Assembly: GCA_963810615.1 (NCBI GenBank)
Contig: CAWEOA010000008.1
Location: 372,001-436,000 of the forward strand
Reading direction: 5' to 3'
Length of the DNA: 64,000 bases
Source of the DNA: JARRQJ01 sp963810615
GTDB taxonomy: Bacteria > Pseudomonadota > Gammaproteobacteria > DRLM01
Positions 52,326 through 60,916 of the stretch are shown here, piece by piece (the first letter of the stretch is position 1; every line of letters starts with the position of its first letter). Both the position numbers and the translations under genes were made by a program. The notes under the pieces were generated by a model. That model searched no databases. It worked only from the letters and a program-made list of their open reading frames with translations, and had not been told where the DNA came from.

Positions 52326-53543
52326 TCAGCGGGCGGAATGGCCGCTGAGCTTGACCTCTACCTTCTCATGCTCGGCGAGATTGGCGTAGTAGTCGCGCAA
52401 TATGGCCAAGACCTCGGGGCGCGAGAACTCGGCCGGCACCTCGCCATTCTCGGACAGGGCCTTGCGCAGCTTGGTGCCGGACAGCAGCAGCCGATCCGAA
52501 CCTTCGTGAGGGCAGGTGCGCATAGAGGCCATGCCGCCGCATTTGTAACAGTAAAAGGTCCAGTCGATCTTCAGCGGCTGGGTTTCCAAGGCGCCGGCTG
52601 GGATTTCGTCGAAGATGTGCTGGGCATCGAAAGGTCCGTAATACTCGCCCACCCCGGCGTGGTCGCGGCCGACGATCAGATGAGAGCAGCCGTAGTTTTG
52701 GCGGAACAGGGCGTGGAGCAAGGCCTCGCGCGGACCGGCATAGCGCATATCCAGGGGATAACCCGATTGCACCACCGTGTCCTTGACGAAATAGTTTTCC
52801 ACCAGAGAATTAATGGCCTTGACGCGCACAGCGGAAGGGATGTCCCCCGGTTTGAGTTTGCCCAGTAGAGAATGGATCATCACGCCGTCACAGATCTCGA
52901 TGGCGATCTTCACCAGGTATTCGTGGGAACGGTGCAGGGGGTTGCGGGTCTGAAAGGCGACCACCGTCGACCAGCCCTTGTCGGCGAACAGTTTGCGGGT
53001 CTCGGCCGGCGTCATATAGACATCGCCGAAATCGCTGGGGAAGCGGCCTTGCGAGAGCACCTTGACCGGGCCGGCCAGGTTGACCGCGCCCTGCTCCATT
53101 ACCATCTTCACGCCCGGGTGCTCGGCATCGGTGGTTTTGAACACCATGGCGCACTCGTGCTCCTTGTCGATGGTGTATTTTTCCGTGACCTTCATGGTGG
53201 CCATGATCTCGTCACTCTCACCGTCCACCAGGGCGATGTCGGTCCCGGTCTTGATGCCGTCGGCGGTCTGCTGGTCGGTGGACAGGGTGATGGGAATGGG
53301 CCAGAACAGGCCGTTGACCATCTTCATGCCGTCGCATACCCCCTCCCAGTCGGCGCGGGTCATGAAACCGTCCAAGGGGGTAAATCCGCCGATACCGAGC
53401 ATGATGAGGTCGCCGCTCTCGCGGGAACTGATGCGGACCTTAGGGAGACCTTCGGCACGTTGGCGCTCGGCGGCCAGGGCCTCGCCCTCCAACAGCAAGG
53501 GTTTGAGTTGCTCGGCGCCGTGAGGTTTGACGAGTTTAGACAT
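52326..53543 (-). CDS. sat: Sulfate adenylyltransferase (ATP sulfurylase, Sat type)
   Basis: Interconverts ATP plus sulfate and APS plus pyrophosphate. The 405-residue homo-oligomeric Sat form is distinct from CysDN. Motifs present are the substrate loop QTRNPLHRSHEYL, VGRDHAGVGEYYGPFDAQ, and FYCYKCGGMASMRTCPH, a cysteine-containing insert seen in many prokaryotic Sat proteins. C-terminal KLSGHSAR closes the chain and no APS kinase is fused. Sat of this type serves assimilation or, in sulfur oxidisers run in reverse, ATP formation. aprAB and cys genes are not in the window, so direction is undetermined. GAGGAG precedes the ATG. Confidence 0.93.
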   Translation of the reverse strand: MSKLVKPHGAEQLKPLLLEGEALAAERQRAEGLPKVRISSRESGDLIMLGIGGFTPLDGFMTRADWEGVCDGMKMVNGLFWPIPITLSTDQQTADGIKTGTDIALVDGESDEIMATMKVTEKYTIDKEHECAMVFKTTDAEHPGVKMVMEQGAVNLAGPVKVLSQGRFPSDFGDVYMTPAETRKLFADKGWSTVVAFQTRNPLHRSHEYLVKIAIEICDGVMIHSLLGKLKPGDIPSAVRVKAINSLVENYFVKDTVVQSGYPLDMRYAGPREALLHALFRQNYGCSHLIVGRDHAGVGEYYGPFDAQHIFDEIPAGALETQPLKIDWTFYCYKCGGMASMRTCPHEGSDRLLLSGTKLRKALSENGEVPAEFSRPEVLAILRDYYANLAEHEKVEVKLSGHSAR

Positions 53544-53737
53544 GATGGTATGGACTCCTCCCGCGTTATCGGTGATCGTGCCGCTGCCTGCGGCCGTTTT
53601 GTCGTGATTTGGGTGGTATTTTAGCAGTGAATCGGCTTGCTATACCAATCGCGAGGCGGGGAGAGGAGCTATACATTGAAAATGAGTCATTTCGCCCCAA
53701 ATCGAGTCCAAGCCTGCAGGGTGTTTGCTTTTTTGAC

Positions 53738-53766
53738 CTTGACCAAGCGTGTATATTACCCCTTTT
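53738..53766 (+). promoter_or_regulatory. Candidate sigma-32 heat-shock promoter for hslVU
   Basis: CTTGACC (53738-53744), a 14-bp spacer and CCCCTTTT (53759-53766) resemble the RpoH consensus CTTGAA-N13-15-CCCCATnT. This fits hslVU, a sigma-32 operon in E. coli. The leader would be only about 10 nt, which is unusually short for a message with a ribosome site. Confidence 0.5.
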
Positions 53767-53782
53767 CGGCGAGGAGAGTCCC

Positions 53783-54328
53783 GTGGAGCAATTTCGAGGC
53801 ACGACGATACTGTCGGTTCGCCGTGGCAAGCAGGTGGTCATCGGCGGTGACGGCCAGGTCTCGTTGGGACAGACGGTGATGAAGGGCAATGCCCGCAAGG
53901 TGCGGCGCCTGTTCGGCGACAAGGTCATCGCCGGCTTTGCCGGCGGCACCGCGGATGCCTTCACCTTGTTCGAGCGCTTCGAGGGTAAGCTGGAAAAGCA
54001 TTCCGGCAATCTGGTGCGTGCGGCGGTGGAAATGGCCAAGGACTGGCGTACCGATCGCGTGTTGCGCCGCCTGGAGGCCATGCTGGTGGTGGCGGATAAA
54101 CAAAGCTCGCTGCTCATCTCCGGGAACGGCGATGTCATCGAGCCGGAGCACAACGTGGCGGCTATCGGCTCCGGGGGTCCCTATGCCCAGGCGGCGGCGC
54201 GGGCCTTGATGGAGAATACCGAGCTGGATGCGCGCACCATCGTCGAGCGGGCGCTGACCATCGCCGCGGACATCTGCGTCTACACCAATCATCATTTGAC
54301 CCTCGAGGAGCTGGAAGCCGCGCAATGA
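53783..54328 (+). CDS. hslV: ATP-dependent protease subunit HslV (ClpQ)
   Basis: The 20S-like peptidase of the HslUV complex. From the GTG at 53783 the product is 181 residues and begins VEQFRGTTILSVRRG. The Thr after the Gly is the N-terminal nucleophile exposed by propeptide removal. GDGQVSLGQTVMKGN and FAGGTADAFTLFERFE are family motifs. A longer frame opens at 53609, but its extra 58 codons are not HslV-like, and GAGGAG lies directly before this GTG. Confidence 0.95.
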   Translation: MEQFRGTTILSVRRGKQVVIGGDGQVSLGQTVMKGNARKVRRLFGDKVIAGFAGGTADAFTLFERFEGKLEKHSGNLVRAAVEMAKDWRTDRVLRRLEAMLVVADKQSSLLISGNGDVIEPEHNVAAIGSGGPYAQAAARALMENTELDARTIVERALTIAADICVYTNHHLTLEELEAAQ

Positions 54329-54393
54329 TCGCGGTCCGCTTCTGTCGAATACGAATACAGTGAAGGGCTTACTTACATGAACGGACAGCTGTT

Positions 54394-55719
54394 ATGTCGT
54401 ACATGACACCCAGAGAAATCGTCCAGGAATTGGACAAGCACATCGTCGGCCAGGGCGATGCCAAGCGGGCGGTGGCCATCGCCTTGCGCAACCGTTGGCG
54501 ACGCTCCCAAGTGGACGAGCAATTGCGCAATGAGATCACGCCCAAGAACATCCTCATGATCGGACCCACCGGCGTGGGCAAGACCGAGATCGCGCGCCGT
54601 TTGGCCAAGCTGGCCAACGCCCCCTTCATGAAGGTGGAGGCCACCAAGTTCACCGAGGTGGGTTATGTGGGCCGGGACGTGGATTCCATCATCCGCGACC
54701 TGGTGGACGTGTCCATCAAGCTGACCCGCGAGGAAGAGATGTCCAAGGTCCGCCATCGCGCCCAGGACGCCGCGGAGGAGCGGGTATTGGATGCCTTGTT
54801 GCCGAGGCCGCGCGGCGGCTATGCCGCCGAATCGGCGGAGGAATCCACCACCCGGCAGCTGTTTCGCAAGAAGCTGCGTCAGGGCGACATGGACGACAAA
54901 GAGATCGAAGTGGAGACCAGCGTTGCGCCGGTGGGCGTGGAGATCATGGCGCCGCCGGGCATGGAAGAGATGAGCAGCCAGTTGCAGAGCATGTTCCAGA
55001 ACATGGCCGGTTCGCGCACCCGCAATCGCCGGGTGCGGGTCAAGGACGCCATGAAGCTGCTCACCGACGAAGAGGCGGCCAAGCTCATCAACGAAGAGGA
55101 CATCAAGACCCGCGCCCTGCAGAATGTGGAGCAAAACGGCATAGTGTTTCTCGACGAGATCGACAAGATCGCCAAGCGCGGCGAACACGGCGGGCCCGAT
55201 GTGTCGCGCGAGGGCGTGCAGCGCGATTTATTGCCCTTGGTGGAAGGCAGCACCGTTACCACCAAGCACGGCGTAGTGCGTACCGATCATATCCTGTTCA
55301 TCGCCTCCGGCGCCTTTCATCTCTCCAAACCCTCCGACTTGATTCCGGAACTACAGGGACGGTTGCCGATCCGCGTTGAGCTCAGCGCCTTGTCTGTGGA
55401 TGATTTCGTGCGCATCCTGACGGAGCCCGATGCCTCGCTCACCGAGCAATACACTGCTTTGCTTAACACCGAGGGCGTGGAGTTGCGCTTTACCGAGGAG
55501 GGGATTCGTCGTCTCGCCGAGATCGCTTGGACGGTCAACGAGCGCACCGAGAATATCGGGGCGCGGCGTCTTCACACCGTGGTAGAACGGCTATTGGAAG
55601 GAATTTCCTTCGAGGCTCCCGATCAACAGGGTCAGAGTGTGGTTATCGACGGCGCCTATGTGGATGAACGGCTCGCCCAGCTGGCGGAGGATGAGGATAT
55701 GAGCAGGTACATACTTTAA
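54394..55719 (+). CDS. hslU: HslUV ATPase subunit HslU (ClpY)
   Basis: The hexameric AAA+ unfoldase that feeds HslV. The 441-residue chain begins MTPREIVQELDKHIVGQ-like sequence, has Walker A GPTGVGKTE near 60-68, pore loop GYVGRD, the intermediate I-domain (about 110-240, with MEEMSSQLQSMFQNM), Walker B VFLDEIDKI and the C-terminal tail EDEDMSRYIL that docks onto HslV. It lies 65 bp downstream of hslV. Confidence 0.97.
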   Translation: MSYMTPREIVQELDKHIVGQGDAKRAVAIALRNRWRRSQVDEQLRNEITPKNILMIGPTGVGKTEIARRLAKLANAPFMKVEATKFTEVGYVGRDVDSIIRDLVDVSIKLTREEEMSKVRHRAQDAAEERVLDALLPRPRGGYAAESAEESTTRQLFRKKLRQGDMDDKEIEVETSVAPVGVEIMAPPGMEEMSSQLQSMFQNMAGSRTRNRRVRVKDAMKLLTDEEAAKLINEEDIKTRALQNVEQNGIVFLDEIDKIAKRGEHGGPDVSREGVQRDLLPLVEGSTVTTKHGVVRTDHILFIASGAFHLSKPSDLIPELQGRLPIRVELSALSVDDFVRILTEPDASLTEQYTALLNTEGVELRFTEEGIRRLAEIAWTVNERTENIGARRLHTVVERLLEGISFEAPDQQGQSVVIDGAYVDERLAQLAEDEDMSRYIL

Positions 55720-55752
55720 GCTATTCGCAGAGAGGTCGGAAAAAGGAAAACC

Positions 55753-56112
55753 ATGCCGTATCCCACCGATATTCGCCTGCACCGCGCCTCGCGCATAGTG
55801 GAGCTGAGCTACGATGACGGGACCTGCTTCAAGCTGCCGTGTGAATACCTGCGTGTTTATTCACCGTCCGCCGAGGTGCGTGGTCACGGGCCCGGACAGG
55901 AGGTGTTGCAGCTGGGCAAGGAGAATGTCAACATCACCGCCATCGAACCGGTGGGCAATTACGCCGTAAAACTGTACTTTGACGATGGCCATAACACCGG
56001 GATCTATTCTTGGGATTGGCTGTACACACTGGGAACACAACAAGAGGCCAGATGGCGGGAATACCTGGACCAACTGGCCAAGGCGGGATATCAGCGCGCA
56101 ACACCGGCATAA
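55753..56112 (+). CDS. DUF971 (gamma-butyrobetaine hydroxylase-like N-terminal domain) protein
   Basis: A 119-residue single-domain protein, with LHRASRIVELSYDDGTCFKL, PCEYLRVYSPSAEVRGHGPG and a C-terminal TGIYSWDWLYTLG. This matches the DUF971/GBBH-like N-terminal fold, which in eukaryotic BBOX1 precedes the oxygenase domain. The molecular role in bacteria is unknown; some relatives are linked to Fe-S cluster handling. Position between hslU and ubiE is common in gammaproteobacteria. Confidence 0.88.
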   Translation: MPYPTDIRLHRASRIVELSYDDGTCFKLPCEYLRVYSPSAEVRGHGPGQEVLQLGKENVNITAIEPVGNYAVKLYFDDGHNTGIYSWDWLYTLGTQQEARWREYLDQLAKAGYQRATPA

Positions 56113-56136
56113 CGCCGGCGAATTCCGTGATCATAT

Positions 56137-56895
56137 ATGAGCAATAAGCACGATCCATCCGATCAGTCCGCGCATTTCGGTTTCCGTAAGGTAGCGGCCG
56201 AGGACAAGGCGCGTCTGGTGGCGGGCGTCTTCACCTCGGTGGCCGAAAAATACGACATCATGAACGATTTGATGTCGCTGGGGGTGCACCGCCTGTGGAA
56301 GCGCTTTACCATTGAATTGAGCGGAGTCGGCCCGGGACAGTCGGTCCTGGACGTGGCCTCCGGTACCGGCGATCTCGCCGCCGCCTTTGCCGAGCGGGTG
56401 GGAAGCAGCGGCTGGGTGGTGGCCACCGATATCAATAACGCCATGCTGGACCGCGGCCGCGATGTGCTGTTGGACCGCGGTATCTCCGGCAACATAAGTC
56501 ATGCGCTGGCCAATGCCGAGCGCCTGCCGTTTCCGGATCACAGCTTCGATTGCGTCTCCATCGCCTTCGGTCTGCGCAACGTCACGCACATCGACGCCGC
56601 CCTGAGCGCCATGTGCCGGGTATTGAAACCCGGCGGCCGGCTGCTGGTGCTGGAGTTTTCCAAACCCCTGGCGCCGGTCCGCCCGCTCTATGATGCCTAT
56701 TCGAAATTCCTGCCCTGGCTGGGTAAGCTGGTGGCCAATGACGCGGAGAGTTACCGTTATCTGGTGGAATCCATTCGTATGCACCCGGATCAGAAAACCC
56801 TGAAGGGGATGATGATCGAGGCCGGCTTCAAACATTGCGATTACTATAATTTGAGCGGCGGCATCGTGGCCCTGCACCGAGGATACAAGCTGTGA
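56137..56895 (+). CDS. ubiE: Ubiquinone/menaquinone C-methyltransferase UbiE
   Basis: Adds the C-methyl group in ubiquinone (and menaquinone) synthesis. The 252-residue chain has the UbiE signatures YDIMNDLMSLGVHRLWKRF, SAM loop VLDVASGTGDLA, and FGLRNVTHIDAALSAMCRVL. The tail SGGIVALHRGYKL is typical. The TGA overlaps the GTG of ubiJ, so the two genes are coupled. Confidence 0.97.
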   Translation: MSNKHDPSDQSAHFGFRKVAAEDKARLVAGVFTSVAEKYDIMNDLMSLGVHRLWKRFTIELSGVGPGQSVLDVASGTGDLAAAFAERVGSSGWVVATDINNAMLDRGRDVLLDRGISGNISHALANAERLPFPDHSFDCVSIAFGLRNVTHIDAALSAMCRVLKPGGRLLVLEFSKPLAPVRPLYDAYSKFLPWLGKLVANDAESYRYLVESIRMHPDQKTLKGMMIEAGFKHCDYYNLSGGIVALHRGYKL

Positions 56896-57512
56896 GCGTG
56901 CCCGCCCTCGTCCTGGCCGGATTGGAAATCACGCTGAATCGTTACCTGAGTCTCGATCCGGAGACTCTGTCCCGCCTGGCCGGTATGACCGGCAAGCTTA
57001 TCGCCGTAGAGCTGCGCGGTGTGGGGATTACCCTGTACATGGCGCCGCACAGCGGCGGAATCCAGCTGTTGCGGGAGTTCGACGGCAGTGCAGACGCCGT
57101 GATCAGCGGCACCCCCGTGGCGTTGGCGCGCGTCGGTATCGGTGAGGAACGCGGTCTGTTGTTCGCGGGCGAGGTGGAGATTCGCGGCGATGTGACTCTA
57201 GGACAGCGTTTCGAGTCGGTGCTGCGTGAGCTCGACATCGACTGGGAGGAGCAATTATCTCATCTGGTCGGCGATGCGGCGGCGCATCAGGTTGGGAACC
57301 TGGTGCGGGATGCATTGCAGTGGGGCGCCAAGAGCGCGGATACCTTTGGCCGCGATCTGACGGAGTATCTCCAGGAGGAGAGCCGCCAATTGCCGCAACG
57401 GGATGAGGTGAACAAATTTCTCGCCGCCGTGGACGTGCTGCGCAATGATGTGGAACGTTTGGATGCGCGCGTCAAACGACTCCAGGCCCGGATCGACCCG
57501 CATGAACATTAA
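56892..57512 (+). CDS. ubiJ: Ubiquinone biosynthesis accessory protein UbiJ
   Basis: A 206-residue protein with an N-terminal SCP2 sterol-carrier-like domain (about 20-110) and a helical/coiled-coil C-terminus (about 160-204). UbiJ forms part of the soluble Ubi complex and binds lipophilic intermediates. GTG start overlaps the ubiE stop. Sequence is weakly conserved in this family, and order between ubiE and ubiB carries much of the assignment. Confidence 0.9.
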   Translation: MSVPALVLAGLEITLNRYLSLDPETLSRLAGMTGKLIAVELRGVGITLYMAPHSGGIQLLREFDGSADAVISGTPVALARVGIGEERGLLFAGEVEIRGDVTLGQRFESVLRELDIDWEEQLSHLVGDAAAHQVGNLVRDALQWGAKSADTFGRDLTEYLQEESRQLPQRDEVNKFLAAVDVLRNDVERLDARVKRLQARIDPHEH

Positions 57513-57560
57513 ACACGCGCTTAGCAAGTACCGGGTCGGGGCCACCCTTGAGGTGAATGG

Positions 57561-59225
57561 ATGTTGATGTTACGGCCCAGCCAGGCCTTGCGCTTGATCT
57601 ATATCAACTGGGTGTTGGTGCGCAACGGTTTGGATGAAATCGTTCTGGCCACCCACCTGTTCCGCCCTATTCGTTTTTTACTCTATCTGTTGCCTTGGCA
57701 TTGGTTTCGCGGGGAGATGCCGCCGCGCGGCGAACGGATTCGGCGCAGCCTGGAAGAATTGGGCCCCATGTTCGTCAAGTTCGGACAGATGCTCTCCACG
57801 CGCCGCGATTTATTGCCCGATGACGTCGCCCAGGAACTGGCCAAACTCCAGGATCGCGTGCCGCCCTTTCCGGGCGTCGAGGCGCGGGTCATCGTCGAGA
57901 AATCCCTCGGCAAGCCGGTGGCCGAGCTGTTTGAAAGCTTCGAAGAACAGCCGCATGCCTCCGCCTCCATCGCCCAGGTGCATCTGGCGCGCCTGTTGAG
58001 CGGTCAGGACGTGGTGGTCAAGGTGGTGCGTCCCGGCATTCACAAGACCATCGCCCGCGATATCGGTTTGTTGTACGTAGTAGCGGATCTGGCGGAACGC
58101 TATTGGCGCGAGGGGCGGCGGCTGCGGCCGCGGGAAGTGGTGGCGGAATACGAAAAAACCATTCTCGACGAACTAGATCTGTTGCGTGAGGCGGCCAATG
58201 CCTCGCAACTGCGGCGCAATTTCCAGGACTCGCCGCTGCTGTATGTGCCCGAGGTCTATTGGCCGTTTTGCCGTCGCCAGGTGATGGTGATGGAGCGCAT
58301 CTACGGCACACCCATCAGCGATGTGGCGGAGCTCAAGCGCCAAGACGTCGATCTCAAGAAGCTCGCCGAGCGGGGCGTGGAGATCTTTTTCACCCAAGTA
58401 TTCAGTCACAGCTTCTTTCATGCCGACATGCATCCCGGTAACATCTTCGTTTCACCCGAGGGTCGTTATATTGCCGTGGACTTCGGGATCATGGGGACCC
58501 TGAGTCCCGTCGATCAGCGTTATCTGGCGGAAAACTTCGTGGCCTTTTTCAAGCGTGATTATCGTCGCGTCGCCGAGCTGCATGTGCAGTCCGGTTGGGT
58601 CCCCGCCGGGACGCGGGTCGAGGAATTCGAGTCGGCGATACGCACCGTGTGCGAGCCGATCTTCGAACGGCCGCTCAAAGACATATCCTTCGGCCAGTTG
58701 TTGCTGCGCCTGTTCCAGACGGCGCGGCGCTTTCATATGGAAGTTCAACCGCAGCTGGTGCTGTTGCAAAAGACCTTGCTCAATATCGAGGGTCTGGGCC
58801 GCGACCTCTATCCCGATCTCGATTTATGGCAGACCGCCAAACCGTTCCTAGAGCATTGGATGAGTGAGCAGATCGGCGTGCGCGCCTTTTTCCAGGGACT
58901 GCGCGACGAAGCGCCGCGCTGGGCGGAACGCCTGCCGCAAGTGCCCGCCTTGCTCTATGACGTGCTGCGCCGCGCCGAGCAGGGTGAACTCAAGGTGGTG
59001 GTCAGTCCGTCCGAATGGGAGGAACTCCGCAACACCTTGCAACGCGGCCAGCAGCGCATTTATCTCGCCATCACCGGCGCGGCGTTCTTGATCAGCGCCG
59101 CGGTCATTCTTGGGCTGGACGGCTATTCGCCGAATATGTTCGGTAATGCGCCCATTCTCACCTGGTTGCTGGGCGTGGCGGGGGCCTATTTGCTCATCGC
59201 TTCTTGGCCCGGTGGGCGCGACTAA
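57561..59225 (+). CDS. ubiB: Ubiquinone biosynthesis atypical kinase/ATPase UbiB
   Basis: A 554-residue UbiB/ADCK family protein. It has the signature KFGQMLSTRRDLLP (KxGQ motif near 75), the Ala-rich loop PHASASIAQVHLA that replaces the glycine loop, catalytic Lys in VVKVVRPG, HADMHPGNIFV and the DFG motif in AVDFGIMG. Two C-terminal membrane helices (about 500-545) anchor it. It is required for extraction or handling of ubiquinone precursors. Confidence 0.96.
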   Translation: MLMLRPSQALRLIYINWVLVRNGLDEIVLATHLFRPIRFLLYLLPWHWFRGEMPPRGERIRRSLEELGPMFVKFGQMLSTRRDLLPDDVAQELAKLQDRVPPFPGVEARVIVEKSLGKPVAELFESFEEQPHASASIAQVHLARLLSGQDVVVKVVRPGIHKTIARDIGLLYVVADLAERYWREGRRLRPREVVAEYEKTILDELDLLREAANASQLRRNFQDSPLLYVPEVYWPFCRRQVMVMERIYGTPISDVAELKRQDVDLKKLAERGVEIFFTQVFSHSFFHADMHPGNIFVSPEGRYIAVDFGIMGTLSPVDQRYLAENFVAFFKRDYRRVAELHVQSGWVPAGTRVEEFESAIRTVCEPIFERPLKDISFGQLLLRLFQTARRFHMEVQPQLVLLQKTLLNIEGLGRDLYPDLDLWQTAKPFLEHWMSEQIGVRAFFQGLRDEAPRWAERLPQVPALLYDVLRRAEQGELKVVVSPSEWEELRNTLQRGQQRIYLAITGAAFLISAAVILGLDGYSPNMFGNAPILTWLLGVAGAYLLIASWPGGRD

Positions 59226-59355
59226 GGATACTTCGTCGCAAGAGCCGTCATGATTGTTTAGGTCGATGCGCGTCACGTGATGCGCTGAAACTTGCCAGCG
59301 AACGCAATCACGTCAATATATCGTTTTGGATCGCGTTGCGATGCGTTTCTCAGCG

Positions 59356-59913
59356 CTATGATCGCATCAGTCCTTGTTCGACTTCATCGCGTTTCGTCCT
59401 GCTCGCCAGGATCTCGATGATGACCAGGGCGAAATCCATGGCAGTGCCGGGGCCGCGCGAGGTAAGGATATGACCGTCTTGCACCACGGCGGCTTCCTCA
59501 TAGCGCACCGCCGCGCGCTGGGACTGATCCAATGCGCCGGGGAAACTGGTGACGCGTCGCCCCTTCAGTAAGCCGGCGCTTGCCAGTACCTTGGGCGCGG
59601 CGCAGATGGCTGCGATGTATTTCTCATGCTTGGCCATGCGGTCGAGTAAGGCATGAATGCGCGGGTCGGCATTGAGCGTATCGGTGCCGGGCTGACCGCC
59701 CGGCAAAACCACCATGTCATAATCCTGCTTTAATGCCTGATCCAGCGAGGTGTCAGGGGTCAATAAGGTGCCGCGGCTGGCGCGGACGGCTTGCGGCGCC
59801 GCTTCCAGTCCCGCGCTGATGACCTCGATACCGGCGCGCCGCAACAGATCGATGATGGTGACGGCTTCCAATTCTTCACAGCCGCTGGCGAGGGGAACGA
59901 GAACCTTGGCCAT
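59356..59913 (-). CDS. DJ-1/PfpI family protein, YajL-like
   Basis: A 185-residue DJ-1 superfamily protein with the conserved Glu in GCEELE and the nucleophilic Cys104 in AAICAAPKVL. VVLPGGQPGTDTL and the C-terminal TSRGPGTAMDFALVI match the YajL/DJ-1 clade rather than PfpI proteases. Proposed roles in that clade are protein deglycation or chaperoning, which are debated. It is convergent with ubiB. Confidence 0.88.
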   Translation of the reverse strand: MAKVLVPLASGCEELEAVTIIDLLRRAGIEVISAGLEAAPQAVRASRGTLLTPDTSLDQALKQDYDMVVLPGGQPGTDTLNADPRIHALLDRMAKHEKYIAAICAAPKVLASAGLLKGRRVTSFPGALDQSQRAAVRYEEAAVVQDGHILTSRGPGTAMDFALVIIEILASRTKRDEVEQGLMRS

Positions 59914-59995
59914 AGTGCGTCCTCCTAAGATTTAAGGGCTTGTGACGGTTCAAGCATAGCCTCTGAGGGCCGGTTTGAAAACTCGACGCCGCCGC

Positions 59996-60850
59996 TTAGG
60001 GTGTGACGACTGCGGGATGCGTGTTCTCGGCGGTGATGTCCGGTTTGACCGCACCCATCAGCAGCGGTCGAGCGGCGTAGATCGTTTGATGGTGTTGTTT
60101 GAATTTGATCAAGTCGGATACCGAAACCAGTTCGATGCCTTCTTCACGCAGCTGGGGTAAGCGCCTTTCGAGAAAGCGCAGCGTTGTCGGGTGGGGATGA
60201 CCGATGGCGACGGCGGTGCCGCGGCGCTTGGCCAGGGTGATGAATTTGGAGAACTGTTCGGCGATTGCTGTCGAGTCCTGGTCATTGTCGAGAAAGACGT
60301 CGCGGCGCACATTGGGGATGCCGCTTTCCTGGGCGACCTGCTGGGCCACGGTGTACTCGGTGGTGCGGCTGTCGACAAAGAATAGATCGCCGTGGCGGTT
60401 GATCTCCTGCATCAGCCAGCGCATGTCGCCGGGGTGCTGGGTCATGAGGCTGCCCATATGGTTGTTAATGCCGCTGGCATAGGGTATCGCTGCGAGGTCG
60501 GAGTCAACGGTCTGGATGAATTCGGCCCGGGTCATGTCCAGGGTCAAGGCGCCCGGTCCGGGTGCTTTGCCCTCCTCGGATTCCATGGGGAGATGGAGCA
60601 TGATCTCCTTATTGTGCTTGTGGGCGGATACCGCCAAGCGACGGGCATAAGTGGTGTGAGGTAGAAAGGCGCAGGTGACCTTGCCGGGCAGGCGGACGGC
60701 GCGCAGGCCTAAGTGCAGATTATCCCCGATGTCATCGATGATGAGGGCGATGTGAGGCTGGGGGTATGAAGAAGGTAGCGAGGGTTCCACCGCTCCGCCG
60801 GGAAGAGGTAACAGGCTCAATAATAGGCAGATCAGTGAAGTTCTTTTCAT
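59996..60850 (-). CDS. yibQ: Divergent polysaccharide deacetylase family protein YibQ
   Basis: A 284-residue secreted protein with a short signal peptide (cleavage near GGAVE, about 21) and a YibQ-type (DUF610) fold: PHIALIIDDIGDN, CAFLPHTTYA, EIMLHLPME, NNHMGSLMT and FVDSRTTEY. The carbohydrate-esterase-like Asp and His positions are present, but the substrate is unknown. Gene order gpmI-envC-ctpA-yibQ is conserved in many gammaproteobacteria and suggests cell-wall work. Confidence 0.9.
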   Translation of the reverse strand: MKRTSLICLLLSLLPLPGGAVEPSLPSSYPQPHIALIIDDIGDNLHLGLRAVRLPGKVTCAFLPHTTYARRLAVSAHKHNKEIMLHLPMESEEGKAPGPGALTLDMTRAEFIQTVDSDLAAIPYASGINNHMGSLMTQHPGDMRWLMQEINRHGDLFFVDSRTTEYTVAQQVAQESGIPNVRRDVFLDNDQDSTAIAEQFSKFITLAKRRGTAVAIGHPHPTTLRFLERRLPQLREEGIELVSVSDLIKFKQHHQTIYAARPLLMGAVKPDITAENTHPAVVTP

Positions 60851-60861
60851 GTAGTGCCTAG

Positions 60862-60898
60862 GTCGCGATCCGCTCCGCTCCGCAGTGCGGATCGCGAC
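60862..60898. repeat. 12-bp inverted repeat between yibQ and ctpA
   Basis: GTCGCGATCCGC (60862-60873) and GCGGATCGCGAC (60887-60898) are perfect complements around a 13-bp loop with a doubled TCCGC. It lies in the 66-bp gap between two same-strand genes. No T-run follows on the minus strand. Confidence 0.7.
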
Positions 60899-60916
60899 GT
60901 TCAGCGCTCTCCTTCC

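Noticed and set aside
53609..53782. N-terminal extension of HslV
   Set aside because: The extra 58 codons are unlike HslV, and the catalytic Thr must lie near the N-terminus; GAGGAG marks the GTG at 53783.
59265..59287. Inverted repeat after ubiB considered as terminator
   Set aside because: The GCGCGTCACGTGATGCGC element is mostly a short palindrome without a T-run, so termination is not supported.
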